Below, one piece after another: positions 19,914 to 29,629 of a DNA stretch of 39,281 nt. The stretch is from Acidimicrobiales bacterium (GTDB taxonomy: Bacteria > Actinomycetota > Acidimicrobiia > Acidimicrobiales > SZUA-35). Location of the stretch: contig JAHEJM010000029.1 in assembly GCA_024638815.1 (NCBI GenBank), positions 1 through 39,281 of the forward strand, read 5' to 3'. The translations under genes and the position numbers were made by a program. Each line of letters begins with the position of its first letter. The first letter of the stretch is position 1. A model generated the notes under the pieces. That model was not told where the DNA came from and searched no databases. It saw only the letters and a program-made list of their open reading frames with translations.

Positions 19914-20692
19914 TGACAGCGACCGAGAGCAACCACCACCCGGAACACCCGGCCGGCGGCCGCTCGGCCCCCAACCGCGTGGCCTTCGTGACCGGGGGAA
20001 GTCGCGGAATCGGCCTGGCCTGCGCCCGAGCCCTGACCGCCGCCGGCAACACCGTCGTCGTCGGGTCCCGCTCGAAGCCGGATTCCCTCGACCCCGATCT
20101 GCGCTGGGTCGAGTGCGACATCACCTCCGGCGAATCGATCGACGCCGCCTTCTCGACCATCGAGGCCGAGGTGGGGTCGGTCGACATCCTTGTGGCCAAT
20201 GCCGGCATTACCAAGGACACCCTCGTCCTGCGGATGGCGGAAGACGACTTCCAGGCGGTGGTCGACGCCAACTTGACCGGGTCGTTCCGGCTGGCCAAGC
20301 GGGCAGTGAAGTCGATGATGAAGGCCCGCTGGGGCAGGATCATTCTGATGTCATCGGTGGTCGCGGGCCTCGGTCAGGCCGGGCAGGCCAACTACTCGGC
20401 ATCGAAGGCCGGGCTGGTCGGGCTGGGTCGGTCCCTGGCCCGGGAATTCGCCTCCCGCGGCATCACGGTCAATCTGGTCGCCCCCGGGCCGATCGAGACC
20501 GAGATGTTGGCGGCAGCCGGAGACAAGGCGGTCACCGCCATGATCGAGGCGGTGCCCGTAGGTCGTATCGGACGACCCGATGAGGTGGCGGCAGCCGTCA
20601 CCTTCCTGGCCTCGGAGTCGGCGGGCTACGTCACCGGGGCAATCATCGCCGTCGACGGCGGATTGGGTATGGGCGGAGGCCTTGGAGGCTGA
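19913..20692 (+). CDS. fabG: 3-oxoacyl-ACP reductase
   Basis: This is a short-chain dehydrogenase of 259 residues that reduces 3-oxoacyl-ACP with NADPH. The cofactor motif is TGGSRGIG (27-34), followed by NAG (96-98), Ser147/148, Tyr161 and Lys165 in YSASK, and the C-terminal SESAGYVTGAIIAVDGG typical of FabG. The start is the ATG sharing a base with the fabH stop; a GTG at 19904 is less likely. Its place between fabH and acpP supports FabG over other reductases of the family. Confidence 0.92.
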   Translation: MTATESNHHPEHPAGGRSAPNRVAFVTGGSRGIGLACARALTAAGNTVVVGSRSKPDSLDPDLRWVECDITSGESIDAAFSTIEAEVGSVDILVANAGITKDTLVLRMAEDDFQAVVDANLTGSFRLAKRAVKSMMKARWGRIILMSSVVAGLGQAGQANYSASKAGLVGLGRSLAREFASRGITVNLVAPGPIETEMLAAAGDKAVTAMIEAVPVGRIGRPDEVAAAVTFLASESAGYVTGAIIAVDGGLGMGGGLGG

Positions 20693-20760
20693 ATTCGCCA
20701 CCGTTAGCGTAAGAGAAGTCTGGCGCATGGAGCCAGCAGGACAGTTCCAGGAGGAACCCA

Positions 20761-21015
20761 GTGAGTGAAGAGACAGCGACCGACAGTTCGAGATTCGAGG
20801 CCTTTCAGAAATGTGCCGTCGAGGTGCTCTCGGTCGACGCCAACCAAGTGACCCGCGAAGCTCGCTTCGCCGAGGACCTCGATGCCGACAGCCTCGACCT
20901 GGTCGAGCTCGTCATGGCCCTCGAGGAGGAGTTCGGGGTGTCGGTCGAGGAAGAGGAACTCGAAGGTATCGAGACGGTCGGTGCCGCCTATGACCTCGTG
21001 GTCGGCAAACTCTGA
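20761..21015 (+). CDS. acpP: Acyl carrier protein
   Basis: This acidic 84-residue protein carries growing acyl chains on a phosphopantetheine arm attached to Ser44 in DADSLDLVEL. The GTG start is preceded by AGGAGG at six bases, the strongest ribosome binding site in the operon, which fits the high amount of ACP needed. The helix II-III sequence (EEEFGVSVEEEELEGIETVG) is typical. Its stop overlaps the fabF start by one base. Confidence 0.96.
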   Translation: MSEETATDSSRFEAFQKCAVEVLSVDANQVTREARFAEDLDADSLDLVELVMALEEEFGVSVEEEELEGIETVGAAYDLVVGKL

Positions 21016-22193
21016 TGGCCCGGGCGGTCGCCGTCACCGGGCTGGGCGTGGTCGCCCCTTGCGGGGTCGGCGCCGACGCCTTCTGGCAGGGTCTTCTCCG
21101 AGTCCCTGAACACGGCGATCGCCGGGTTCCCGACTGGGACCCGTCGGCCTGGTTCCACAACCCGAAAGAGGCGCGTCGGGCCGATCGCTTCACCCAGTTC
21201 GCGTTGGCCGCCGCCACCGAGGCCCTCGAGCAGGCCGGCGATCTGAACGCCGAACCGTGGCGGGTCGGGGTGATGATCGGTACCGGGATCGGCGGGATCA
21301 GCACCAACGAGGTGCAGATCGTCAACCGCCACGAGAAGGGCGATCGTCGCGTCTCGCCTTTTCTCATTCCCATGATGATGCCCAACGCCGCCGGGGCCTC
21401 GGTGTCCATGCGATTCGGATTTCAGGGCCCGTGCGAGAGCATCGTCACCGCCTGCGCTGCCGGTACCCACTCGGTCGGTGCCGCCGTTCACGCCATCCGG
21501 GCCGGCCGATGCGACGTCATGATTGCCGGTGGGAGCGAGGCACCATTCACCCCGACGGCCGTTGCCGGCTTCACCAACATGACGGCGCTGTCGTCGACCG
21601 GGGAGTCCCGGCCCTTTGACCAGCGTCGCAACGGATTCGTCATGTCCGAGGGTGCAGCGGTGCTGATTCTGGAGGATTTGGAACGGGCCGAGGCCCGGGA
21701 CGCCGAGATCCTCGCCCTTGTGCTCGGATCGGCCAGCACGGCCGACGCCCATCACATCACCGCTCCGGCCCCCGGTGGTAGCGGCGCCGTGCTCTGTATG
21801 GAGACAGCCCTGGCCGACTCCGGGATCTCGGCCGGTGACGTCACCCACATCAATGCCCACGGCACATCGACGCCGCTCAACGACGCAGCAGAGGCCATGG
21901 CCGTGGCAAAGGTCTTTCCCTCCCCCGGCCCTGTCGTAACCTCCACCAAGGGCGTGACCGGCCACGCTTTGGGCGCAGCCGGGGCTCTCGAGGCCGCGGC
22001 CGTCGTGCTCTCGATCCGGAACCACCTCATTCCCCCCACCTTCGGGTTGGAACAACCCGATCCGGAACTCCCCCACATCGACCTCGTGATGGGCGAACCC
22101 AGGCCATGGGAGCCGGGGCCGGCCATCTCCAACAGCTTCGGGTTCGGGGGTCACAACGGCTCGGTTGTCATCGCTCCCGCCCCCTCGGACTGA
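21015..22193 (+). CDS. fabF: Beta-ketoacyl-ACP synthase II
   Basis: The enzyme elongates acyl-ACP by condensation with malonyl-ACP. It has 392 residues; the catalytic residues are Cys147 in TACAAGTHS, His282 in NAHGTSTPLND and His317 in KGVTGHALGAAG, with Lys312 also present, giving the Cys-His-His set of KAS I/II. ATG overlaps the acpP stop (TGATG). It is the last gene of the plus-strand fab operon; no fabI-type enoyl reductase follows in the window. Confidence 0.94.
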   Translation: MARAVAVTGLGVVAPCGVGADAFWQGLLRVPEHGDRRVPDWDPSAWFHNPKEARRADRFTQFALAAATEALEQAGDLNAEPWRVGVMIGTGIGGISTNEVQIVNRHEKGDRRVSPFLIPMMMPNAAGASVSMRFGFQGPCESIVTACAAGTHSVGAAVHAIRAGRCDVMIAGGSEAPFTPTAVAGFTNMTALSSTGESRPFDQRRNGFVMSEGAAVLILEDLERAEARDAEILALVLGSASTADAHHITAPAPGGSGAVLCMETALADSGISAGDVTHINAHGTSTPLNDAAEAMAVAKVFPSPGPVVTSTKGVTGHALGAAGALEAAAVVLSIRNHLIPPTFGLEQPDPELPHIDLVMGEPRPWEPGPAISNSFGFGGHNGSVVIAPAPSD

Positions 22194-22245
22194 CCGGGAG
22201 CAGCCGCCGGATCGAACCGGCCCGGGCTCGCCGGTCACCGAGCGA

Positions 22246-22683
22246 TCAGGGATCGGCGATGACGAACAGGAGATCGGCTTGACAGGCGGTCTCGTCGTTC
22301 ACGGCCGCCGTGCCGTGTCCTTTGCCTGCTCGTGAACCCAGTCGGGACAGTTCGACGGTCAGTTCCAGGGTGTCGCCCGGCACAACCTGGCGGCGGAACT
22401 TGACCTTGTCGGTTCCAGCCAGAAGTGGGATTCGTCCGGCGAAACGGGGCTCGGTGAGCACGCCGCATGCTCCGACCTGGGCCAGAGACTCCAGCATCAG
22501 CACACCGGGAAGGGTGGGGCGTCCGGGGAAGTGGCCGGCGAAGAACCATTCGTCACCGCGGAGTGTCCAACGGCCGACGACCGATTGCCCCGGGTGCAGG
22601 TCGACCAGTTCGTCGACGAACAGGAAAGGATCCCGGTGGGGTAGGACATCGACGGGTGATGGAAGGGATCGGCCGGCGTTCAT
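22246..22683 (-). CDS. fabZ: FabZ-like 3-hydroxyacyl-ACP dehydratase
   Basis: This is a hot-dog fold protein of 145 residues. The signature is VDVLPHRDPFLFVDELVD near the start and FFAGHFPGRPTLPGVLMLES in the middle, with the catalytic His in GHFPGRP and the acidic residue in LMLESLAQ. FabZ removes water from 3-hydroxyacyl-ACP, the step missing from the neighbouring fab operon. It converges on fabF with a 52-bp gap, so it is not part of the same transcript. ATG 22683 (MNAGRS) was chosen because family similarity begins there; upstream in-frame codons look non-coding and the ribosome binding site is weak. Confidence 0.85.
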   Translation of the reverse strand: MNAGRSLPSPVDVLPHRDPFLFVDELVDLHPGQSVVGRWTLRGDEWFFAGHFPGRPTLPGVLMLESLAQVGACGVLTEPRFAGRIPLLAGTDKVKFRRQVVPGDTLELTVELSRLGSRAGKGHGTAAVNDETACQADLLFVIADP

Positions 22684-22725
22684 GAACTCATGGTAACCAC
22701 GGGGTCGGAACCGGCGACGAAAAGC

Positions 22726-22755
22726 CACGATGGGTGCCTGCCGGCACCCATCGTG
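22726..22755 (-). terminator. Intrinsic terminator downstream of the HU gene
   Basis: A perfect 13-bp stem, CACGATGGGTGCC (22726-22738) and its complement (22743-22755), has a 4-base loop. On the minus strand it is followed by GCTTTTCG, a short U-tract, so it would end transcription coming from the HU gene before it enters the FabZ-like gene. Confidence 0.6.
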
Positions 22756-22770
22756 TTCGACTACGTCTGT

Positions 22771-22818
22771 CCAACCCGGTGGGTTGCGTCCTCTCTCCAA
22801 CCCCGTGGGTTGCGTCCT
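22771..22818. repeat. Two direct 22-bp repeats, each a small hairpin
   Basis: CCAACCC(G/C)GTGGGTTGCG + TCCT occurs at 22771-22792 and 22797-22818 with one mismatch. Each copy can fold through AACCC/GGGTT. They lie between the HU stop and its terminator, so they would be in the 3' untranslated RNA. A further CCCGTT-N4-AACGGG hairpin (22856-22871) follows the HU stop directly. Confidence 0.6.
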
Positions 22819-22871
22819 AACGCCAACGGTGAGGGTTGGGTCGGGAGGCATCCTGCCCGTTCGTTAACGGG

Positions 22872-23150
22872 CTAGCGCCCTTTTCCCGCCGTCTTCAGCT
22901 TGGTCAGCGCGCTGACCTTGGCTGCCTTCGACTCGGGAATGGGCATCTTCTCGCCGGTCTGGGGGTTGTGCCCCATCCTGGCCTTCCTGGTGACCTGCTC
23001 GAACTTGAGCCATCCCTGGATCGTCACATCCTCACCATGGGAAATGGAGTCGGCCACGACATCCAACATTCCCGAAATCGAGGCGTCGACGTCCTTCTTG
23101 CTCAGGCCGGTCTTCTCCGAGACCCGGTCGATAAGTTCAGATTTGTTCAT
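22872..23150 (-). CDS. HU-family DNA-binding protein
   Basis: The 92-residue protein is of the HU/IHF fold that bends and compacts DNA. It begins MNKSELIDRVSEKTGLSKKDV, has the beta-arm segment RKARMGHNPQTGEKMPIPES, and ends in a short Lys/Gly tail (LKTAGKGR). The arm carries the NPQTG signature with the intercalating Pro after it. It lacks the long Lys/Ala-rich extension of mycobacterial HupB. AAGGAG lies five bases before the ATG at 23150, which fixes this start over an in-frame upstream alternative. Confidence 0.93.
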   Translation of the reverse strand: MNKSELIDRVSEKTGLSKKDVDASISGMLDVVADSISHGEDVTIQGWLKFEQVTRKARMGHNPQTGEKMPIPESKAAKVSALTKLKTAGKGR

Positions 23151-23196
23151 GCGAACTCCTTTTTTCGTCAGCCCGCCACAATCGGGAGACTCCGAA

Positions 23197-23225
23197 AGTG
23201 GAGTCGACTCGAATGACAATGTCAA
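23197..23225 (-). promoter_or_regulatory. Candidate HU promoter
   Basis: A perfect -35 TTGACA (23225-23220) lies 17 bp from TCCACT (23202-23197), a poor -10, 47 bp before the HU start. An inverted repeat GACTCC-N6-GGAGTC (23188-23205) overlaps the -10 and could be an operator. The weak -10 limits confidence. Confidence 0.4.
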
Positions 23226-23360
23226 GGATCCATGCCGGATTTCCCGACGTGGATCCGCTCCAACAGTGATGTATCGGGCGGTCCGTGCAAATCACAAACC
23301 GGGGCCAAGACTAGCCAGAAACGGGGCATTCGGGTCGGATACCCCGATATTGTGGCCTTG

Positions 23361-23915
23361 ATGTCGTTCACACCACTGGTCGGAACCCTCGCCTATCTGT
23401 GGGATCACGACACCGACCGGGTGCTGCTGATTCGCCGCAACGCCCGGCCCGACGATGTCCACCTGGGCAAGGTCAACGGATTGGGAGGCAAGCTCGAGCC
23501 GGACGAGTCGGTGGTGGATGGCTTGAGACGGGAGCTTCGGGAGGAGGCGGATGTCGAGTTGACGTCGTACCGGCTGCGGGGCACCGTCACCTGGACCAAC
23601 TTCGGGCCCCGACATGAGCAATGGCTGGGCTTCATCTTCCTGGTCGACGGGTGGAAGGGCGTGCCACCGCCGCGGAACCCCGAAGGCACGCTGGAGTGGG
23701 TGAACCGGGTTCACCTCTTGGCCGCCTGTGACCACCGGGCCGCAACCGACGGTGGGCGCTCGGCACCAGTCGCCGACAACGGGCCCGATCTGCCGATGTG
23801 GCCCGGCGACCGGCACTTCCTGCCCCTGGTATTCGACGATGATCCGCGACAGTTTCACGGCACCATGCCCTACGACGGCGACCGGCCTCTAGGGTGGTCA
23901 TTCGAACGCGACTGA
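23361..23915 (+). CDS. NUDIX hydrolase, MutT/8-oxo-dGTPase-like
   Basis: The 184-residue protein has a complete NUDIX box G-x5-E-x7-REUxEE in GGKLEPDESVVDGLRRELRE and then EADV. The preceding LGKVNGLGGK and the TWTNFG...EQWLGFIFLV strand resemble MutT/MTH1-type nucleotide hydrolases, which cleave oxidised dNTPs or related diphosphates. The C-terminal PLVFDDDPRQFHGTMPYDGDRP is also typical of MTH1-like proteins. ATG 23361 (MSFTPLVG) was chosen because similarity starts there; the ribosome binding site is weak and upstream in-frame starts exist. Exact substrate is not shown. Confidence 0.85.
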   Translation: MSFTPLVGTLAYLWDHDTDRVLLIRRNARPDDVHLGKVNGLGGKLEPDESVVDGLRRELREEADVELTSYRLRGTVTWTNFGPRHEQWLGFIFLVDGWKGVPPPRNPEGTLEWVNRVHLLAACDHRAATDGGRSAPVADNGPDLPMWPGDRHFLPLVFDDDPRQFHGTMPYDGDRPLGWSFERD

Positions 23916-23986
23916 GTGCACCCAGTCGCCGGCCGGGCCGGAGCCGCTGCGGGAATAACCCGCCCCCATCGCCCGTTCCCAAGTGG

Positions 23987-24544
23987 ATGGTGATCGTGAC
24001 CGACAAGCCGAAATCGCAAGCCGGAATCCTCTTCGATCGTCACGTTCTCCCCGAGTTGGAGGTGTTGTACCGCACCGCGTGGACTCTCACCAGATCCGAT
24101 GCCGACGCACAGGACCTGGTGCAGGACACCCTGCTACGGGCGTATCGCTCCATCGAGCGATTCGATGGCCGCTACCCCCGGGCCTGGTTGCTCACGATCA
24201 TGCGTAACGCCAACATCAACCGGGTCCGCAAGAAATCGCCCGACCTGTTGGCCGAGCCCGACCTCACCTTTGAGCGTTCAACCGACTTCGCCGACCACGA
24301 CGACCCTGAGACGCTGGTCATCGAGCCGGAACTCGATGGCGCCATCGAACGGGCCTTCGCCGATCTTTCGTCCGACTTCCGGCAGATCGTCGAGCTCGTC
24401 GACCTGAACGGCCTGTCCTATCAGGAGGCGGCCGAGACGCTCGACATTCCCATCGGCACGGTGATGAGTCGATTGCATCGGGCTCGGGGCCGAATACGCG
24501 ACCATCTACACGAGACCGGGCTGGACAAGGAGGTGGGTCGATGA
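23987..24544 (+). CDS. ECF sigma factor, SigR/SigH-like
   Basis: The 185-residue protein has region 2 (about 18-85: TLTRSDADAQDLVQDTLLRAYRS, RAWLLTIMRNANINRVRKK) and region 4 (about 120-175: LSSDFRQIVELVDLNGLSYQEAAETLDIPIGTVMSRLHRAR). The RAWLLTIMRNANINRVRKK segment resembles SigR/SigH, which respond to thiol oxidation. Coupling to a zinc-type anti-sigma gene (ATGA overlap, 24541-24544) supports this. Start MVIVTDKPK at 23987 is uncertain; GTG codons at 23990 and 23996 are alternatives and no good ribosome binding site is visible. Confidence 0.88.
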   Translation: MVIVTDKPKSQAGILFDRHVLPELEVLYRTAWTLTRSDADAQDLVQDTLLRAYRSIERFDGRYPRAWLLTIMRNANINRVRKKSPDLLAEPDLTFERSTDFADHDDPETLVIEPELDGAIERAFADLSSDFRQIVELVDLNGLSYQEAAETLDIPIGTVMSRLHRARGRIRDHLHETGLDKEVGR

Positions 24545-24804
24545 GACTGCTGCAACGCCTACGAGGCGAACTGTCATGCCAGGACGTTCTGGAGGTCCTA
24601 CAGTCCCATCTCGATGGCGAGGTGGACGCTCGCACGGCGCGCCGGGTGGCCGCCCACCTCGACAAGTGCAATCCGTGCCATCACGAGGCCGCCGTGTACG
24701 AGGAGATCAAGGCCGGCCTGGCCCGACGGCGCCGCCCTGTCGATTCGGAGATCCTCGACCAGCTCGGTGCCTTCGGCCTGCGGTTGACCGAGGAATCCGA
24801 TTGA
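24541..24804 (+). CDS. Zinc-binding anti-sigma factor (ZAS/RsrA-like)
   Basis: This is an 87-residue soluble protein without a membrane segment. Cys13 (LSCQDVLEVLQSHLDGEVD) and the H-x3-C-x2-C motif in HLDKCNPCHHEA match the zinc site of the ZAS family, whose members such as RsrA release their sigma factor when the thiols oxidise. It lacks the terminal CC of RsrA. ATG overlaps the sigma stop by four bases, so stoichiometric synthesis is likely. It probably holds the adjacent sigma factor inactive; redox sensing is inferred. Confidence 0.82.
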   Translation: MRLLQRLRGELSCQDVLEVLQSHLDGEVDARTARRVAAHLDKCNPCHHEAAVYEEIKAGLARRRRPVDSEILDQLGAFGLRLTEESD

Positions 24805-24854
24805 GGACGCCGAGCACAGGGACCGCCGAAATGGGTAGCAACGGCCGAGGATGC

Positions 24855-24863
24855 TGCTACCAT
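24855..24863 (+). promoter_or_regulatory. Extended -10 promoter for the leuA leader
   Basis: TGCTACCAT contains an extended -10 (TG-N-TACCAT, -10 at 24858-24863). The predicted transcription start, 6-8 bases later, falls on or just before the GTG of the leader ORF at 24871. No good -35 is present. The GGTAGCA (24834-24840) and TGCTACC (24855-24861) inverted repeat covers the element and could be an operator. Confidence 0.45.
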
Positions 24864-24870
24864 CGGGCTC

Positions 24871-26909
<2,039 letters not shown>

Positions 26910-26970
26910 TCCGCGAGACCGAACGGAATCCCCGCCTCCGACTCGGTTCGTCGTCCCACCTTGGCACGGC

Positions 26971-26987
26971 CCGGGTCGACAACCCGG
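26971..26987. terminator. Weak hairpin between leuA and the convergent DUF3179 gene
   Basis: CCGGGT (26971-26976) and ACCCGG (26982-26987) form a 6-bp stem with a 5-base loop in the 100-bp gap between convergent genes. No U-tract follows on either strand, so a terminator role rests on position only. Confidence 0.3.
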
Positions 26988-27009
26988 CGCATGTCGCGCC
27001 ACGGAGGCA

Positions 27010-28317
27010 TCAGGTCTCCTGAATCTCCGTGTTCGGGTAGTAGGCGGACCAGGCGAACCAGAATGTGTTGAGATGCGGGACCGGCTCCAAACGGGATCCG
27101 GCCAGCGGTCCCTCGACCGCTTCGCCGGCAATGGTCCATACGGAGCCGGTCTCCTCATCGACAAAACCACCGTCGGTGGCGCGGAACCTCAGCTCTCCAC
27201 CGTCGGCCCGGGGCACGAAGACCCCGGTCTGGCCAACGTCACGACCGGTGGCAACGGCGGCGCGATCAAGGGCGGAGGCCAGGCCGGGCTGATGGAAGAC
27301 CACAAGGTTGCCGGCATCGGTCCCGGCTGCATCACTGCCCGGCACCTCGATGACCGATGACCGATCGATGTCGGTGATACGAACCGCCACCGGCTCGTCG
27401 TGGCCGACGACGAGACCGACGACCCTGGCCTTGGGATCGAGCCGGGCATCCACCTCCCCGGCGAAGAAGGCGTCGAACGGGTCGGACTGCTCGTCGTCGT
27501 AGCCGGTATAGGGGTTCACCCCGTAGGCCCGGCCGGCGCCGGTGTCACGGGTCAGAACCAGCGCATTCGGATGCTCTTCCACGAGCTGCTCGAACGACAT
27601 GGTTTGAGCCGGCACAACGGTCAACTCGGCCCCGGCATAGTGGCCGACCAGGCCCCGGCCGTTGAAGTGGGCCCACAACGATTCGGTCTGGCGGTCGTAC
27701 ATGACCAGCGCCGACTGGTACAGCTCACCCGAGGTGCCGAAGTCGAGGAGACGATCACCGAGCTGCCGTTCGAAGGCAACGGCCGAGTTGCACAGTGGGC
27801 AATAGGTGACCGACACCGGTACACCTCCGATGACATCGTTGACGATCTCGTGCCAGATCATGATCTGTACCGGGTAGGCCTTGACCTCTCTGTCCTTCTC
27901 GGTATCATCCTCGGTTCCGGCCTCGACGACGATGACCGCTTCCGACGGTTGGAGGAATCGCACGTCGGCCACCGCCATGAATGTCGGATCGTCGACGGGA
28001 ACGATGGCATCGGGAGGAACGCCACCCGAGACGATGAGCTCGGGATCGATCAGCGGTGGCGGAAACTCAGGCGCCAGTCGGTCGCCCCGGAGGGCCGATG
28101 GACCGGGCTCGCCGTCATAGTCGATCGAGGAATAGTCGATTCCGGTTCCGGCCACGGCCGAAGACTCCGGCTCCCCGCCTCGATCGGCCGCCGCACCCGA
28201 ATCCGATTCGCCCGCCGTGGCGGTGTCGAGCCTGCCGCAGGCCGACAACAGGAAGGCAGCCGCTACGACGACCACGGTGACGGAGGGGACAACGGCGGAG
28301 AATCGAGTGTTGGACAT
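27010..28317 (-). CDS. DUF3179 domain lipoprotein
   Basis: The 435-residue exported protein has a hydrophobic signal segment (about 9-26) with lipobox LLSAC, so it is probably lipid-anchored. A disordered acidic linker rich in Gly, Ser and Asp (about 30-75) follows. The DUF3179 domain (about 95-430) has the hallmark YCPLCNSAVAFER with a CxxC pair, followed by FGTSGELYQSALVMYDR and SLWAHFNGRGLVG. The function of DUF3179 is unknown to me; the conserved Cys pair suggests a metal or redox site. It converges on leuA and lies downstream of the trpA-side genes, 137 bp after a small Cys/His ORF. Confidence 0.85.
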   Translation of the reverse strand: MSNTRFSAVVPSVTVVVVAAAFLLSACGRLDTATAGESDSGAAADRGGEPESSAVAGTGIDYSSIDYDGEPGPSALRGDRLAPEFPPPLIDPELIVSGGVPPDAIVPVDDPTFMAVADVRFLQPSEAVIVVEAGTEDDTEKDREVKAYPVQIMIWHEIVNDVIGGVPVSVTYCPLCNSAVAFERQLGDRLLDFGTSGELYQSALVMYDRQTESLWAHFNGRGLVGHYAGAELTVVPAQTMSFEQLVEEHPNALVLTRDTGAGRAYGVNPYTGYDDEQSDPFDAFFAGEVDARLDPKARVVGLVVGHDEPVAVRITDIDRSSVIEVPGSDAAGTDAGNLVVFHQPGLASALDRAAVATGRDVGQTGVFVPRADGGELRFRATDGGFVDEETGSVWTIAGEAVEGPLAGSRLEPVPHLNTFWFAWSAYYPNTEIQET

Positions 28318-28454
28318 GGTAGGGGAACCGGCCGAAGGGCCGCAGTCTTCCCGTCTGTCACCGGCGACGAACGGCCAACGGCACCATCTCAGCCGATCAC
28401 CCGATCACCGCCGACGCCGGACCACCGTGACGGCGACCGGTTCGAACGCCGGCT

Positions 28455-28755
28455 TCACCAATCCCGATCCCGAGCATGGGCGTGGAAGTGATCGGGCACT
28501 TGGCGCATCTCGGTGTCCAGCCACCACTCCCCGGCGCCAAATCGCTCATCGGCGGCCAACGCCAGGCTCGCCGGCAGCTCGGCCCGGATCGCGTTTGGAG
28601 GCTCGATGCCGTGGTGCCACCACACGACCATGGGCACCGCACAGGCTTCGCAGTCGGCCACCTTCATACTCGGTCTCGCAGTACCAGTGGGTGAAGCGGT
28701 CGGCCCGGCACAGCCCGCACTGCTCCTCGTCCGACGGGAACGGTCGATCGGTCAC
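28455..28755 (-). pseudogene. Small Cys/His-rich protein split by a frameshift
   Basis: Two overlapping frames together make one plausible protein of about 100 residues. The first starts with GTG at 28755 and reads MTDRPFPSDEEQCGLCRADR and on to CETEY. The second, joined near 28670, reads VADCEACAVPMVVWWHHGIE and ends HFHAHARDRDW at 28455. Joined, it has two CxxC pairs (CGLC, CEAC) and several His residues, the pattern of a small zinc protein, and the hydrophilic end MRQVPDHFHAHARDR looks conserved in style. One base is out of phase at about 28665-28680: either a real lesion or a sequencing error. It is 31 bp downstream of trpA's stop in the same direction. No function is known to me. Confidence 0.55.
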
Positions 28756-28786
28756 CGAAACCCACCGAACCGATCGATCATCGGAG

Positions 28787-29629
28787 TCAGGCAGCCCCGT
28801 CCAGACCGGCTCGAAGCCGGCCCAGGAAGTCGACGCCGGCCTCGATCGAGCCGGTGTCGAGGATCTTCCGGATCAGGGCCGAACCGACGATGACCCCGTC
28901 GGCCACTTCGGCCACCTCGGCCGCCTGCTCCGGAGTGGACACCCCGATCCCGATGAGGACCGGCTTGTCGGTGATGGCCTTCAGACGGCGAGCCATCTCC
29001 GAGGCGCTGGCAGCCAGATCCTTGCGCTCACCGGTGATACCGACCAGGCCGATCCCGTACACAAATCCTCTCGCCCGGGCCACGATTCGGGGCAGCCGCT
29101 CATCGGGAGCGGTGGGAGCGGCCAGCATGATGGTCTCGATGCCACCCTCATCAGCCGCCCCGGCCCACGGTTCGACCTCCTCCAGCGGAAGATCGGGCAG
29201 AATGGCGCCCGAGATACCGGCTGTGGTCAGGGCATTGGCGAACCGGCGATGACCCATACGGAAGCAGATGTTGTAGTACGTCATGGCCACAAGCGGGATT
29301 GGTGAGTTGACCTTGCCCAATCGGGCCAGGGCCGAGACCGGAGTGATGCCGTGGCCCAGGGCCAGTGACGACGACTCCTGAATCGTCGGGCCGTCCATGA
29401 CCGGATCGCTGAACGGGATCCCGATTTCGATGGCATCGGCTCCGGCTGTTGCCAGTCCCTCGACCAGCAGCGGCCACGTGTCGGTCGGGTAGCCGGCGGT
29501 GATGTAAGGGACCAGGATCTTCCGCCCGGCGGCCCGTTGTGCTCGGAGATGGCTCTCCAGCCGGCCCGGACGAGCCGATGCCACGGCGTCGGTCGATGGG
29601 GTCGGGGTCGTGACGTCACTGGTGGCCAT
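28787..29629 (-). CDS. trpA: Tryptophan synthase alpha subunit
   Basis: This 280-residue TIM-barrel enzyme cleaves indole-3-glycerol phosphate to indole, which passes to TrpB. Catalytic Glu68 ([11 protein letters not shown]) and Asp79 (VMDGPTIQ) are present, as are phosphate-binding [11 protein letters not shown] and GIGVSTPEQ. The ATG at 29629 lies 14 bases inside the trpB end and has GGAGAGG upstream, so translation is coupled with trpB. The N-terminus has about 20 extra low-complexity residues. Last trp gene of this group. Confidence 0.94.
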   Translation of the reverse strand: MATSDVTTPTPSTDAVASARPGRLESHLRAQRAAGRKILVPYITAGYPTDTWPLLVEGLATAGADAIEIGIPFSDPVMDGPTIQESSSLALGHGITPVSALARLGKVNSPIPLVAMTYYNICFRMGHRRFANALTTAGISGAILPDLPLEEVEPWAGAADEGGIETIMLAAPTAPDERLPRIVARARGFVYGIGLVGITGERKDLAASASEMARRLKAITDKPVLIGIGVSTPEQAAEVAEVADGVIVGSALIRKILDTGSIEAGVDFLGRLRAGLDGAA

